In this document: in pieces, positions 24,054 through 33,342 of the stretch | How positions within the stretch are numbered: position 1 is the stretch's first letter | Layout: each line of letters starts with the position of its first letter | Assembly (NCBI GenBank): GCA_002717385.1 | Contig: PBDR01000004.1 | Location: 1 to 41,239, forward strand | Direction: 5' to 3' | Length of the DNA stretch: 41,239 nt | Source of the DNA: Chloroflexota bacterium | Lineage (GTDB): Bacteria; Chloroflexota; Dehalococcoidia; Lucifugimonadales; Lucifugimonadaceae | The notes under the pieces: model-generated | Database searches by the model: none | Seen by the model: only the letters and a program-made list of their open reading frames with translations | Told to the model about the DNA's origin: nothing | Program-made: the position numbers and the translations under genes

Positions 24054-25283
24054 TTAATTGTTCAGGAAATTTTTTACGAATTTTTTAGCTTCGATTTTGT
24101 TTTTAATTTCACCGTCGATTTTTTTATTTCTTAAAATTGACAATAATTCCCCAATTATTTTTCCTTCTTTTATCTGAAGATTCATTAATTCTTTTGCTGA
24201 TAAATCTGGAACAATATTTTTATAATAATTTAAATATTTAAGTATCTGATTGTTCGATTGCACTATTTTACAAACTATGTAATGGGATTTAAGTATTTCA
24301 TTAGAAATATTTTGACATAAATGCACAACTTCACTGGCTTTTAATTTATCATGTGATAAATTTTCACATATTTTTTTCATTTTATGAATATCTAGTAATT
24401 TCAATTTTTCTTCTTTACTTAATTTAATCCAATCAAAAATTTTCACAATTTGTTTTTTGTCAGATTCAAATAAAATTATTCCTAATATTTCAAGAAAATT
24501 ATTTGGAATTTTTGTTTTTTGGAGATTGGTTTTAAATACGGATAAATCTTTTGAAATATTTTCAAATAGATTGATCTTTTTGGTGAATTTAATTTTTTCA
24601 ATAACTTTGTCAGTATCAAGAAAAATCCTCATTTCTTTTTTTATGCGATCTTTACTTAAATTTCTAACGTTTTTTGATGATAATTTCATCAGATTAAATG
24701 TTTCTGGGTCAATTTCGAAATTATTTTTATATTTGTAATTAATCGCTCTGAAAATTCTTGTTGGATCGTCAATAAAACTTTTATTGTGTAGAACCTTGAT
24801 TTTTTTTTCATAGATATCTTCGATTCCTTTATATGGATCTATCAATTTAAATTTATTTATATCAGATATATTTATAGCGATTGAGTTTACTGTAAAATCT
24901 CTCCTAATTAAATCCTGCTCGATATCTAATGTTGCCTTGGTTTTCGGAAGACTTCCTGGTGGATTATATTTTTCAGTTCTCAGACAATTGATATCAATAT
25001 GTAATATGTTTGTATATATTTGTGCACTTAGGAAATTATGATGAAATTTTATTTTTCCCCTGTATTTTTCTGATAATAAGTTAACGAATTTATTGAAATT
25101 TCCTGCTACTGCTATATCAGGTTCTGATGGTTTAATATCTGATAAGATATCCCTTATCATTCCTCCAACTATATAGACAGCTTTTATATCACTGTTTTTA
25201 TTAACTATTTTTTTACAATTACTAATTAGTGAAGGAATTTCATTATTAAAATATTTTTCTATCTTTTGTATTTTTGTATTCAT
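24054..25283 (-). CDS. cca: CCA-adding-type tRNA nucleotidyltransferase / poly(A) polymerase
   Basis: Class II nucleotidyltransferase that adds or repairs the tRNA 3' CCA, or a related poly(A) polymerase. The N-terminal head shows YIVGGMIRDIL (GG and RD motifs), RRDFTVNSIAI, and the DDPTRIFRAI block, followed by the helical tRNA-binding part. I start at ATG 25283 (409 residues), since the 23-residue N-terminal extension from a GTG at 25352 is hydrophobic and overlaps the divergent gene's ribosome site. Oddity: the usual metal-binding DxD is ExD (SEPDIAV; Glu54, Asp56). The one tRNA gene in this window encodes CCA, so repair may be the main role. Confidence 0.82.
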   Translation of the reverse strand: MNTKIQKIEKYFNNEIPSLISNCKKIVNKNSDIKAVYIVGGMIRDILSDIKPSEPDIAVAGNFNKFVNLLSEKYRGKIKFHHNFLSAQIYTNILHIDINCLRTEKYNPPGSLPKTKATLDIEQDLIRRDFTVNSIAINISDINKFKLIDPYKGIEDIYEKKIKVLHNKSFIDDPTRIFRAINYKYKNNFEIDPETFNLMKLSSKNVRNLSKDRIKKEMRIFLDTDKVIEKIKFTKKINLFENISKDLSVFKTNLQKTKIPNNFLEILGIILFESDKKQIVKIFDWIKLSKEEKLKLLDIHKMKKICENLSHDKLKASEVVHLCQNISNEILKSHYIVCKIVQSNNQILKYLNYYKNIVPDLSAKELMNLQIKEGKIIGELLSILRNKKIDGEIKNKIEAKKFVKNFLNN

Positions 25284-25339
25284 ATTGTTATTTAGTATTT
25301 TAGATACTGATAAAATTATAAGATTATTTAGGAGTAAAA

Positions 25340-25972
25340 ATGAATAATACACCTTATAAAATCGATGTATTTATAGACTATACTTGACCTTGGGTTAGGC
25401 AAACAAGTTTTTGGTTGCGAGATTTAAAGAATGAATTGGGAGATCAACTATCTATAAATTGGAGATCTTTTTTGTTAGAACAGGTTAATAATAAAAATGG
25501 AGATGATTGGAAGGCTTGGGAGCAATCATCAGATTATATCAGTAGAGGTATTTGGCCCTTAAGAGGTGGTATAGCAAGTAGTTATATTAGTGAAGATTAT
25601 AGAGATATTTTTTCTAATGCTATTATGGAAAAAAAACATGTTGATAGACATGATGTTAGATCAAGAGAGTATGTAATTGATTTAGCTGTAGAATGTGGGA
25701 TGAACAAAAATGAGTTTTCTAAATATCTTGATAGTGATCAAACAATGGATTCTATTATTCAAGATCATCTGTTTGCTGAAAAATTAGGTATATTTGGGAC
25801 ACCTACTTTTTACTCAGATACTTTGGGGGTATTATTTGTGAAAATGTTTACTCCACCTAAAGAAGAATCTGTTGAAGTGTTTAATCATCTATTAGGAGTT
25901 TCTGAGAATAAAAAATACCTAGGGGAAATTAAACGTCCTCAACCTCCTTGGCCTCGTGGTGCTATCGATTGA
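25340..25972 (+). CDS. Probable selenoprotein: DsbA-fold thiol-disulfide/isomerase protein with UGA-encoded Sec
   Basis: Thioredoxin-fold protein of the DsbA type. The ATG at 25340 has the best ribosome site in the region (AGGAG, 5 bases away). From it the frame reads MNNTPYKIDVFIDYT, then TGA (25385-25387, codon 16), then PWVRQTSFW and a further 190 residues in the same frame, including the cis-Pro signature FGTPTF (Pro155). TGA falls exactly where the first active-site Cys of the C-P-x-C/V motif belongs, giving U-P-W-V. A hairpin at 25399-25418 fits a bacterial SECIS. The gene ends with a genuine TGA, and other genes here end in TGA too, so the code is not reassigned. Alternatives: a real nonsense mutation or sequencing error, with restart at TTG 25415 losing the active site. 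The gene overlaps rnc, so it heads the rnc-ftsY run. Confidence 0.75.
25399..25418 (+). promoter_or_regulatory. SECIS-like hairpin downstream of the in-frame TGA
   Basis: Transcript GCAA-A-CAA (25399-25406), loop GUUU (25407-25410), UUG-G-UUGC (25411-25418). This makes 7 base pairs with one A-G mismatch, closed by a 4-base loop starting with G. The loop begins 20 bases after the TGA, inside the 16-37 base window described for bacterial SECIS elements, which also need a G early in the apical loop. Found by eye; folding energy not computed. Confidence 0.65.
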
Positions 25973-26676
25973 ATCAATATCCTATTGAAAAATTAGTTCA
26001 AAATATTTTCAAATATTCAGGAGTATTAATTCGTAATCCTGAAAGAATTAGTGATGCTTTTATTCATAAATCTGTTTTAAATGAGAATCCTGATTATACT
26101 GGCTCATATGAAAGATTAGAATTTTTAGGTGATGCTGTACTTGAATTGGTTATTTCAGATTACCTTTATAATGATTTTGGAATTGAAGATGAGGGAGAAT
26201 TAACTATAAAAAGATCTGTAATTGTTCGTCAATCTACCTTATCTAATATTTCAGAAAATATGAATTTAGAGGAATTTGTAGTTACAGGTTCAGGAGTTAA
26301 TGTTTTATCTGGAAAAGAGAGGAAATCCATATTAGCAGATGTATTTGAGTCACTATGTGGATATATTTTTTTGATTGAAGGATATGATCAAGTAAAAAAA
26401 TTTGTACTTAATTGTCTTAAAAATGAAATTCATAATCTAAATTCATATAATAACTTTAAAGATCCGAAATCTCTTTTACAGGAAAAATTACAAAAAATTG
26501 GTGAAGCATTACCGATATATAACACTATAAAAATTATTTCCGACGATGACGATATGATTTTTGAAACTAAAGTATATGTTAAGGATAAATTATTAGCTTG
26601 CGGTAAAGGAAAAAGAAAAATATTTGCTGAACAGAAGGCAGCTGAAATAGCATTAAATATAGTTGGTAGATCGTAA
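25969..26676 (+). CDS. rnc: Ribonuclease III
   Basis: Double-strand-specific RNase that processes rRNA and other RNAs. The 235-residue product has the signature ERLEFLGDAVLELVISDYL (catalytic Glu/Asp), the second acidic cluster DVFESLCGYIF, and a C-terminal double-strand RNA-binding domain (about 155-232) starting DPKSLLQEKLQ and ending AEQKAAEIALN. I prefer TTG at 25969, which overlaps the upstream stop (TTGA), over the longer TTG at 25948. It overlaps ftsY by one base (TAATG). smc, often found between rnc and ftsY, is missing. Confidence 0.95.
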   Translation: MNQYPIEKLVQNIFKYSGVLIRNPERISDAFIHKSVLNENPDYTGSYERLEFLGDAVLELVISDYLYNDFGIEDEGELTIKRSVIVRQSTLSNISENMNLEEFVVTGSGVNVLSGKERKSILADVFESLCGYIFLIEGYDQVKKFVLNCLKNEIHNLNSYNNFKDPKSLLQEKLQKIGEALPIYNTIKIISDDDDMIFETKVYVKDKLLACGKGKRKIFAEQKAAEIALNIVGRS

Positions 26677-27596
26677 TGGAGACTGAAAACTTTTTAAAAA
26701 AAGACAAATCTGGAGTATATTCAAAAACTAGGACTTTTTGGAGAAAAAATTTTAATAATATTTTTTCTAGATCAAAGATAGATGAATCTTTTTGGGAAGA
26801 TTTAGAAGAATCATTAATTTCTTCCGATATAAATGTTTCCATAACAATGGAATTGATTGATTATTTACGTGATTACTCGTTAGTTGAGTCAATAAATGAT
26901 CCTAAAATGATAATTAGTTTAATTAGACAAAAATTTGTCAGTCTATTCAAATCACCTACGATTCCTTTAATCGATGCTGATAAGAAGATTATTTTAATTA
27001 TTGGTGTAAATGGATCAGGAAAAACAACTACTATTGCTAAATTATCAAAATATATTACATCAAGAGGTTTTACTTTATCTATTGCTGCTGCAGATACATT
27101 CAGAGCTGCAGCAAAAGAACAAATAATGGAATGGGGAGAAAAATTTGGGTATGATGTTTTTTCATCTTCAAAAAGTAGTGATCCTTCAGCAGTAGTTTAT
27201 GATGCTATAAACTCCGCCAAATCAAAAGGTTCTGATTATTTGTTAATTGATACTGCAGGAAGATTACATACAAGTAATAATTTGATGGAAGAAATAAGCA
27301 AACTTTATAGAACTATACAAAAATATTCTAATGGTTATAAAATATTTCCTATTTTAATAATGGATGGAACAGTGGGCCAAAATGGTATTACCCAGGCACA
27401 AAAATTTAATTCTATTATTCCATGTAATGCTGTAATAATGACTAAAATGGATGGTAGCAGTAAAGGTGGAGCATTGATTTCTATTTCCAATGAGTTAGAT
27501 TTACCAGTGATTTTTATCGGTGTCGGAGAATCTATAGATGAGCTTATTGAATTTAAACCGGAAATTTTTGTAGACAACATACTTCCTAATATTTAG
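26676..27596 (+). CDS. ftsY: Signal recognition particle receptor FtsY
   Basis: SRP-family GTPase, the membrane receptor that docks ribosome-SRP complexes. The 306 residues comprise the N helical domain and the G domain: GVNGSGKTTT (110-118 region), AADTFRAAAKEQ, DTAGR, TKMDGSSKGG and FIGVGESIDEL. It is a short form with only a small charged N-terminal end, lacking the long acidic A domain of E. coli FtsY. Its ATG shares a base with the rnc stop. With the large SRP RNA nearby, this window holds two SRP parts; ffh is not here. Confidence 0.95.
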   Translation: METENFLKKDKSGVYSKTRTFWRKNFNNIFSRSKIDESFWEDLEESLISSDINVSITMELIDYLRDYSLVESINDPKMIISLIRQKFVSLFKSPTIPLIDADKKIILIIGVNGSGKTTTIAKLSKYITSRGFTLSIAAADTFRAAAKEQIMEWGEKFGYDVFSSSKSSDPSAVVYDAINSAKSKGSDYLLIDTAGRLHTSNNLMEEISKLYRTIQKYSNGYKIFPILIMDGTVGQNGITQAQKFNSIIPCNAVIMTKMDGSSKGGALISISNELDLPVIFIGVGESIDELIEFKPEIFVDNILPNI

Positions 27597-27606
27597 GAGT
27601 TTAGTA

Positions 27607-29910
27607 ATGTTTTTAGATATTTCTATTTATCTAATTTTTATATATATAATTGGACTTTTATCTTTCTTTATCTTTTTTAAGATTTTTTATTTTTTGCCAG
27701 ATTTTGGATGGGGTATTTCGAAGACTATTGGATTAGTTTTAATTGGTTCAATATCTTGGATATTTCTTTATCTCAAATGGTTTAACCTTAATTTCATATT
27801 ACTAATTTCAATTTTATTTATTTTATTGTTTTTATCTTCCTATTTAATATGGAAAAATCTAGCATTATATAAAGAGATCAAGAAGAATCTAAAAAATATT
27901 TTATTAGTTGATTTGATTTTTCTATTTTTTTTCTTTTTAGCATTATTTTTGAAAGGTTTCGATTCTTCCATATCGGGGACTGAAAAACCTATGGATTTTA
28001 TGATGTTAAATTCAATTACTTTTTCTGGAACAAATCCTCCAAATGATGCTTGGTTTGGCGGTTTATCTATATCTTATTATTATTTTGGATACTGGTTAAT
28101 TGCTTGTACTTCAGTTATTACAGGTATTGCAAATTCGATAATTTTTACTCTTTCTATCCCTCTTATTGTGGGATTGTCAGCGAGTGCTATTTTTTCCATA
28201 ATTTTTTTATTTACAAAAGACAGTAAGTTATCGACTAAAATATTATGTGGTTTGATAGGATGTCTTGCTTTGCTTATTTCTTCTAACTTATCAACTATTT
28301 GGGTATTATTAGATATCTATAATTTTGTTCCTGAAAATATTTTGGATTGGTACAGTGGAACTGATTATCAACATATAATAACTTCAAATAATTGGCGCCC
28401 TGAAGATCATTGGTGGTGGTGGAATTCATCAAGAGTTATTAATACTTTTAGTTCAGATGGAGTAAGTCTTGATTATACTATTCAAGAATTCCCTTTTTTT
28501 TCTATATTAATAGGAGATTTACATCCCCATTTTATTTCTATACCATTTGTGCTGACTTCTATAGTATGTATTTTTTCTATTCATAAATTTCACATCGAAA
28601 ATGGTGCTATAACCAAATTTAGAATTTTTCCAATTACTTTATTTACTGGAATATTTATCATGTCAGTTGGGTTTATTAACTTTTGGGATTTTTCAATTCT
28701 TTTTCTTCTATATTTTTTGATAGTATTTGGATTATGGTTGAAATCTAATACGAAGATAAAAAATTTAATACTTGATTTTATCTTTCCTTCTACGTTTGGT
28801 TTTTTAATTGGTTTATTTGTCTTTAGTGGGTTTTATTTTTTTACAAGTCAAAGCCAAATTAATTTTCCGTATATACTACCTGTAATTTACAACACCAGAT
28901 TCATTCATTTTTTAACTGTTTGGGGATTATTTATTATCCCAGTTTTATATTTAATTTTTTTGAATTTAAATTTACGAGTATCTTTTTGTAAAAATAAAAC
29001 AAAAGCACTTTTATTTTCAATTTTTGTAGTTTTAATTCCTGTATTGCTTAGATTGTTAGTATTGTTAATATTTAATGGAGAATTTAATGGATTATATTTA
29101 GCATCTATTTTTTCTTTGACGAATTTTTTTCTATCAATAATCTCATTTCTTTCTCTGTATTTGTTTTTACAAAAAGTTTTTTATGGTAACGATGTAATTA
29201 AACAATTTATTTTGGGTATGATTTTCGTCTCTTTTTATTTGATTTTTCTAGCAGAAAATTTTTATTTAAATGATTTTTTTGGGAATAGAATGAATACAGT
29301 ATTCAAATTCTACTATCAGGCTTGGATACTTTTAAGTATTGTTATTGGTGTATCGGTAACAAATATTATCAATAACACAAATAGATATCAAAAACTCTTT
29401 ATTTATCCAATTATAATTATTTTCCTAATAAGTACTTATTTTTCTATATCTACTACTGCCACAAAATTATCACTTAATAATGAATTTAATATAGATGGTG
29501 CACAATTTTTGACAAAAACAAATTCGGATGAAAAAGAGGTTATTGATTATATTGCGAAAAATCTTAATAATAACGATAAAATTATTGAATCTTACGGAGA
29601 TAGTTATTCTGATTTTTCTAGAATTTCTGCGTTTACTGGTATTCCCACAATTATTGGTTGGCCTTTTCATGAACTTCAATGGAGAGGTTCAGTCCAAGAT
29701 ATTGAACATAGAAAGAATGTAGTTGACCGTATTTTTTTGATGAATAATAACCCTGAAGATGTAAAATTACTTAAAAATTATAAAAATTATATTTTAATTA
29801 TAGGTCCGAGAGAAAGACAAAAATTTTCTAATATTCATGTTGAAGATTTTGACAATTTTGGGACTAGAATTTTTCAGAATAGCAGTTATATTTTATTCAA
29901 AATAAAATGA
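27607..29910 (+). CDS. DUF2298 / Chlor_Arch_YYY multi-span membrane protein
   Basis: A 767-residue polytopic protein (about 14-16 hydrophobic segments). The family-defining YYYFGYW motif is seen near residue 157 (SYYYFGYWLIA), preceded by GTEKPMDFMMLNS and followed by NWRPEDHWWWWNSSRVI and PFFSILIGDLHPHF, conserved extracytoplasmic loops. A soluble C-terminal part (about 620-767) follows. The family is found mainly in Chloroflexota and archaea, and its role is thought to be in lipid-linked glycan transfer or flipping. It is followed with a 4-base overlap by an Agl23-like protein, its usual partner. A TAGGAG ribosome site lies 7 bases from the ATG. Confidence 0.9.
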   Translation: MFLDISIYLIFIYIIGLLSFFIFFKIFYFLPDFGWGISKTIGLVLIGSISWIFLYLKWFNLNFILLISILFILLFLSSYLIWKNLALYKEIKKNLKNILLVDLIFLFFFFLALFLKGFDSSISGTEKPMDFMMLNSITFSGTNPPNDAWFGGLSISYYYFGYWLIACTSVITGIANSIIFTLSIPLIVGLSASAIFSIIFLFTKDSKLSTKILCGLIGCLALLISSNLSTIWVLLDIYNFVPENILDWYSGTDYQHIITSNNWRPEDHWWWWNSSRVINTFSSDGVSLDYTIQEFPFFSILIGDLHPHFISIPFVLTSIVCIFSIHKFHIENGAITKFRIFPITLFTGIFIMSVGFINFWDFSILFLLYFLIVFGLWLKSNTKIKNLILDFIFPSTFGFLIGLFVFSGFYFFTSQSQINFPYILPVIYNTRFIHFLTVWGLFIIPVLYLIFLNLNLRVSFCKNKTKALLFSIFVVLIPVLLRLLVLLIFNGEFNGLYLASIFSLTNFFLSIISFLSLYLFLQKVFYGNDVIKQFILGMIFVSFYLIFLAENFYLNDFFGNRMNTVFKFYYQAWILLSIVIGVSVTNIINNTNRYQKLFIYPIIIIFLISTYFSISTTATKLSLNNEFNIDGAQFLTKTNSDEKEVIDYIAKNLNNNDKIIESYGDSYSDFSRISAFTGIPTIIGWPFHELQWRGSVQDIEHRKNVVDRIFLMNNNPEDVKLLKNYKNYILIIGPRERQKFSNIHVEDFDNFGTRIFQNSSYILFKIK

Positions 29911-32237
29911 AAATTAGTAATTTAACTAAAAAACATCAATTACATTCAAATTTTTCTATTGCTTCTTGGGTAGATGGAAAGTGGACTGTTAATCAAAAAA
30001 AACACAATCTGACAAATAACTTAAGATCATCAATAAAAAAGTATGATTTTATTAATTTTTTTTACAGATATGAGATATGGATTTATCTAGGATTATTTAT
30101 TTTAGGTTCATTTTTAAGATTATTTGAATTAGGTCATAGAGCTATACATCATGACGAAAGTTTACATGGATATTTTAGTTATAGACTTTATAACGGTGAA
30201 CCTTATAGTCATAATCCTTTAATGCATGGGATGTTCCTTTTTCATCTTCTCGCTGGTTCTTTTTTTATGTTTGGAGATAACGATTTTACTTTAAGGTTAC
30301 CAATAGCATTAATAGGATCATTGCTAATTTTATTGCCTTACTTTTTTAGAAATATCATCGGCGGATATTCATCTTTTGTAATTTCATTACTAATTACTTT
30401 TTCTCCATCGTTAGTATATTTTAGTAGATTTGCTAGGAATGATATTTTAATAATATTTACGACTGTTTTATTAGTGCTTTGCGTCTGGAGTTATATTCGA
30501 TTAGGAAATAATAAATGGCTTTATTTTTCCGCAATTTTAGTTGGGATTGGATTTACCATTAAAGAAAATCAGTACATCGTTGTTACCATACTAGCAATTT
30601 TCTTTTTTATGTTATGTTGGAATGAAATTAGAGATTGGATTTTCGGTAGGAAAAGTCTTTCAAATTTTAGCAGAGAAGGTGAAATATTTTTGCTGTTATC
30701 TCTCCTAACTTTGCCTTTATCTGCACCTATAATTTCTATTTTTCAGGAACCTTTAGGAATTACCTTAGCTGCTTCGTCTGGTAATGTTAATTTACCGACT
30801 GGTTCTCCTGATGGGGTAGGTTTTTATATAGCGATATTCCTTTCTTTGGGATTCTTGTTTTTATCGTTATTTTTGGGTTGGATTTGGAAAAAATTTTTGT
30901 ATTTTAAGATTTTTTTATTTTGTTTCATTCCATTTGTAGTTATATTTAGTAATTTTGGTACACAACCCCAAGGAATATCTACAGGTATATGGCAATCTTT
31001 AGGCTATTGGTTGGCTCAGCATGAAGTTTCTAGAGGTAGTCAACCATGGTATTATTATATTTTTCTATCTTCAATCTATGAATTTATCCCATTGTTTTTT
31101 TCCGTATGTTTCATAATTTATAGTTTGTTTAAATCTACAATTAAATCAACTATAATTTTTCTTACCGGAATTGTTATTTTTTTTCTAATTTTTCTTCTTT
31201 TATTACTTCAGTTCAATGAATTTCCTTCCTTTTTAGTTAAGATGTTAGAAATTATTGGATATGTTTTTTTATTGGCACTTCCTTTTACAACAAAAATGAG
31301 TAAATTTCTAAAATTTATTTTTTTCTGGTTTATTGCTAGTTTTATTTTTTACACTCTTGCAGGTGAAAAAATGCCATGGCTACAGGTTCATTTAACTATA
31401 CCTGCAATTTTCTTAACGGGAATATTAATTTCTAAAATATTTTCTCCTTTGATTACGCATAAATTATCAATATTGAAAAAAATATATATTATTATTTTTC
31501 CGATATTTATTTTTTCTTTATTTTGGGTCCTTATTCTTAATGATATTGACGATGGATTGAGTTTATTTTTTTATTTGTGGATATTTTTAATCGTTTTAGG
31601 GTTTTATATTTTAGGTTTTTTTTATATTGTAAGAAGAATTTATTGGATAATTACAATAAAATATGTTCTATCAGGAATTATGATTTTGTTGTTACCTTTT
31701 TATTTCAGGGGGACTATACTCTCTTCTTTTATTCATGGGGATATTCCAAAAGAACCAATTATTTATACTCAAACTGCTCCTCATATACATCAATTAGTTG
31801 AAGAAATTGATCAAATTTCTATAAAGTCTAATCTAGGTTATAACTTACCTATAGAGATTGATACAAGAGATGGATTTTCATGGCCATGGCACTGGTATCT
31901 AAGAAAATATAAATCAGTAAATTATCAAGATCATACAGATGGAAATGTTACTATTCAAAATGATAGAAAAATTATAATTATTAACACTCGTAATCGAGTA
32001 GATTTTTTAGATAATCTTCCCAATAATTTTGATTATGGTAGAGAAATTGTTCATAGATGGTGGTTTCCTGAAGAAATTTATAGAAATAAAGATATATTAG
32101 ATTTGGGGGGATTATTTTTAAGTAGAGATACGTTAAATAAACTATTTGATTATTATATACATCGTAAAATCGATAAGGATTTAGGTACAATTAACTCTTT
32201 TGTTTTCTTCTCAAAGGATATTGTAGGTGAGGATTAG
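29907..32237 (+). CDS. Agl23-like (TIGR03663) flippase-associated / GT-C-like membrane protein
   Basis: A 776-residue polytopic protein with a GT-C-like start: FLRLFELGHRAIHHDESLHGYF (pieces: LGHRAIHHDESLHG), where the Asp-Glu pair (about 81-83) sits in the first outer loop as in oligosaccharyl- and mannosyl-transferases. Later come GFTIKENQYI, AGEKMPWLQVHLTIP and the C-terminal GFSWPWHWYLRKYK. This matches the family called flippase-activity-associated protein Agl23 in archaea and Chloroflexota. It overlaps the YYY gene (ATGA) and precedes a flippase-like gene. Probable role: glycan transfer to proteins or lipids; no substrate can be named. Confidence 0.88.
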   Translation: MKISNLTKKHQLHSNFSIASWVDGKWTVNQKKHNLTNNLRSSIKKYDFINFFYRYEIWIYLGLFILGSFLRLFELGHRAIHHDESLHGYFSYRLYNGEPYSHNPLMHGMFLFHLLAGSFFMFGDNDFTLRLPIALIGSLLILLPYFFRNIIGGYSSFVISLLITFSPSLVYFSRFARNDILIIFTTVLLVLCVWSYIRLGNNKWLYFSAILVGIGFTIKENQYIVVTILAIFFFMLCWNEIRDWIFGRKSLSNFSREGEIFLLLSLLTLPLSAPIISIFQEPLGITLAASSGNVNLPTGSPDGVGFYIAIFLSLGFLFLSLFLGWIWKKFLYFKIFLFCFIPFVVIFSNFGTQPQGISTGIWQSLGYWLAQHEVSRGSQPWYYYIFLSSIYEFIPLFFSVCFIIYSLFKSTIKSTIIFLTGIVIFFLIFLLLLLQFNEFPSFLVKMLEIIGYVFLLALPFTTKMSKFLKFIFFWFIASFIFYTLAGEKMPWLQVHLTIPAIFLTGILISKIFSPLITHKLSILKKIYIIIFPIFIFSLFWVLILNDIDDGLSLFFYLWIFLIVLGFYILGFFYIVRRIYWIITIKYVLSGIMILLLPFYFRGTILSSFIHGDIPKEPIIYTQTAPHIHQLVEEIDQISIKSNLGYNLPIEIDTRDGFSWPWHWYLRKYKSVNYQDHTDGNVTIQNDRKIIIINTRNRVDFLDNLPNNFDYGREIVHRWWFPEEIYRNKDILDLGGLFLSRDTLNKLFDYYIHRKIDKDLGTINSFVFFSKDIVGED

Positions 32238-32264
32238 TATTTATTAGAACTAATATTAATTTGT

Positions 32265-33332
32265 ATGTGGAAAAATTACTATTTTTGGGTTGGAATATTT
32301 TTTTCGATTATATTTTTAGGTGTTATTTTTTTCAGTATTGCTGGGATTAAAGAAATACTTTTTAATATATCAAAGATAAATATTTTCTATTTATTTTTTG
32401 CTTCTTTAATTTATCTTCTTTCTTTATGGTTTAGATCTGAAAGATGGAAAATTTTGATCCTACCATTAATTGGGAGATCTAATCGTAGCTTGCTTTCAGT
32501 TGTTACAGTAGGTTATATGGCCAATAATTTGCTTCCAATTCGTATAGGAGAAGTTATAAGGGCATTATATTTAAATATAAGAGAAAACATTTCTGTTTCT
32601 GCTGCATTTGGAAGTATTGTAATCGAAAGACTTTCAGATATTTTAATTCTTTGTTTCCTATTATTTTGTTCTGTTTTATTTGGTTTTCTTTTGGGGGATC
32701 ATTTTTTTATAACTATTAGGAATTCTATTCATATTAACGAATTTCTAATAGTTTTTATTACATTCTTTCCTTTTTTAATGATCCTATTATTAATTATTTT
32801 TAATTTCTATAATAAAAATTTTATTCAGAGAATTATTTTACTGGTTACATTTTTTTTGCCAAATAAATATAGGATTTCAATAATTAATGTTTATAATAAT
32901 TTTTCCAAAGGTATTTTTGTTGTAACTAATCCATATATTTTTATCAAAGTTATCATAACTTCTTTTCCGGTATGGATATGTGAAATTTTAGTAGCTTTAC
33001 TAATAGCTGAATCATTTGATTTGGCTTCTAATTTGAATTCTAGTGGTGAACTACTTATTGCAATGGTTTGCTTTACAGCAATTTCGAATTTAGCGGGTAT
33101 AATTCCATCTACTTCAGGTGGTTGGGGTCCTTATGATTTTTTTGGTATATTAACCATGAATTCATTTGGTATTGATCCTATTATATCTGCAACTTTTGCT
33201 GTAACAGTACATATCGTTTTATGGATTCCTCCAACTATCATTGGGATAATAATCTTATGGGTTGATAAAACTTCAATTTTTGAATTGATAAATCGATCAA
33301 AAGAATTTTCTGTTTTTTTGAGGAACAAATGA
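32265..33332 (+). CDS. UPF0104 / LPG-synthase-TM flippase-like membrane protein
   Basis: A 355-residue integral membrane protein (about 8-9 spans) matching the TIGR00374/PF03706 type. The family patterns RSERWKILI, NNLLPIRIGEVIRALYL, SIVIERLSDI and PSTSGGWGPYDFFG are visible. Members in archaea (AglD-like) and bacteria are linked to polyprenol-sugar handling. It lies downstream of the Agl23-like gene with 27 bases between, supporting one glycoconjugate block. No catalytic residues assigned. Confidence 0.88.
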   Translation: MWKNYYFWVGIFFSIIFLGVIFFSIAGIKEILFNISKINIFYLFFASLIYLLSLWFRSERWKILILPLIGRSNRSLLSVVTVGYMANNLLPIRIGEVIRALYLNIRENISVSAAFGSIVIERLSDILILCFLLFCSVLFGFLLGDHFFITIRNSIHINEFLIVFITFFPFLMILLLIIFNFYNKNFIQRIILLVTFFLPNKYRISIINVYNNFSKGIFVVTNPYIFIKVIITSFPVWICEILVALLIAESFDLASNLNSSGELLIAMVCFTAISNLAGIIPSTSGGWGPYDFFGILTMNSFGIDPIISATFAVTVHIVLWIPPTIIGIIILWVDKTSIFELINRSKEFSVFLRNK

Positions 33333-33342
33333 GGAATATTAA

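Noticed and set aside
25415-25972. Reading the DsbA-like gene as starting at TTG 25415
   Set aside because: It lacks a ribosome site, removes the first beta strand and the active site of the thioredoxin fold, while the ATG at 25340 has a near-perfect ribosome site in the same frame.
25340-25972. Genetic-code change (TGA read as Trp) as explanation for the in-frame TGA
   Set aside because: TGA ends several intact genes here (e.g. at 7008, 11240, 17735, 33332 and this gene itself), and Trp is encoded by TGG throughout.
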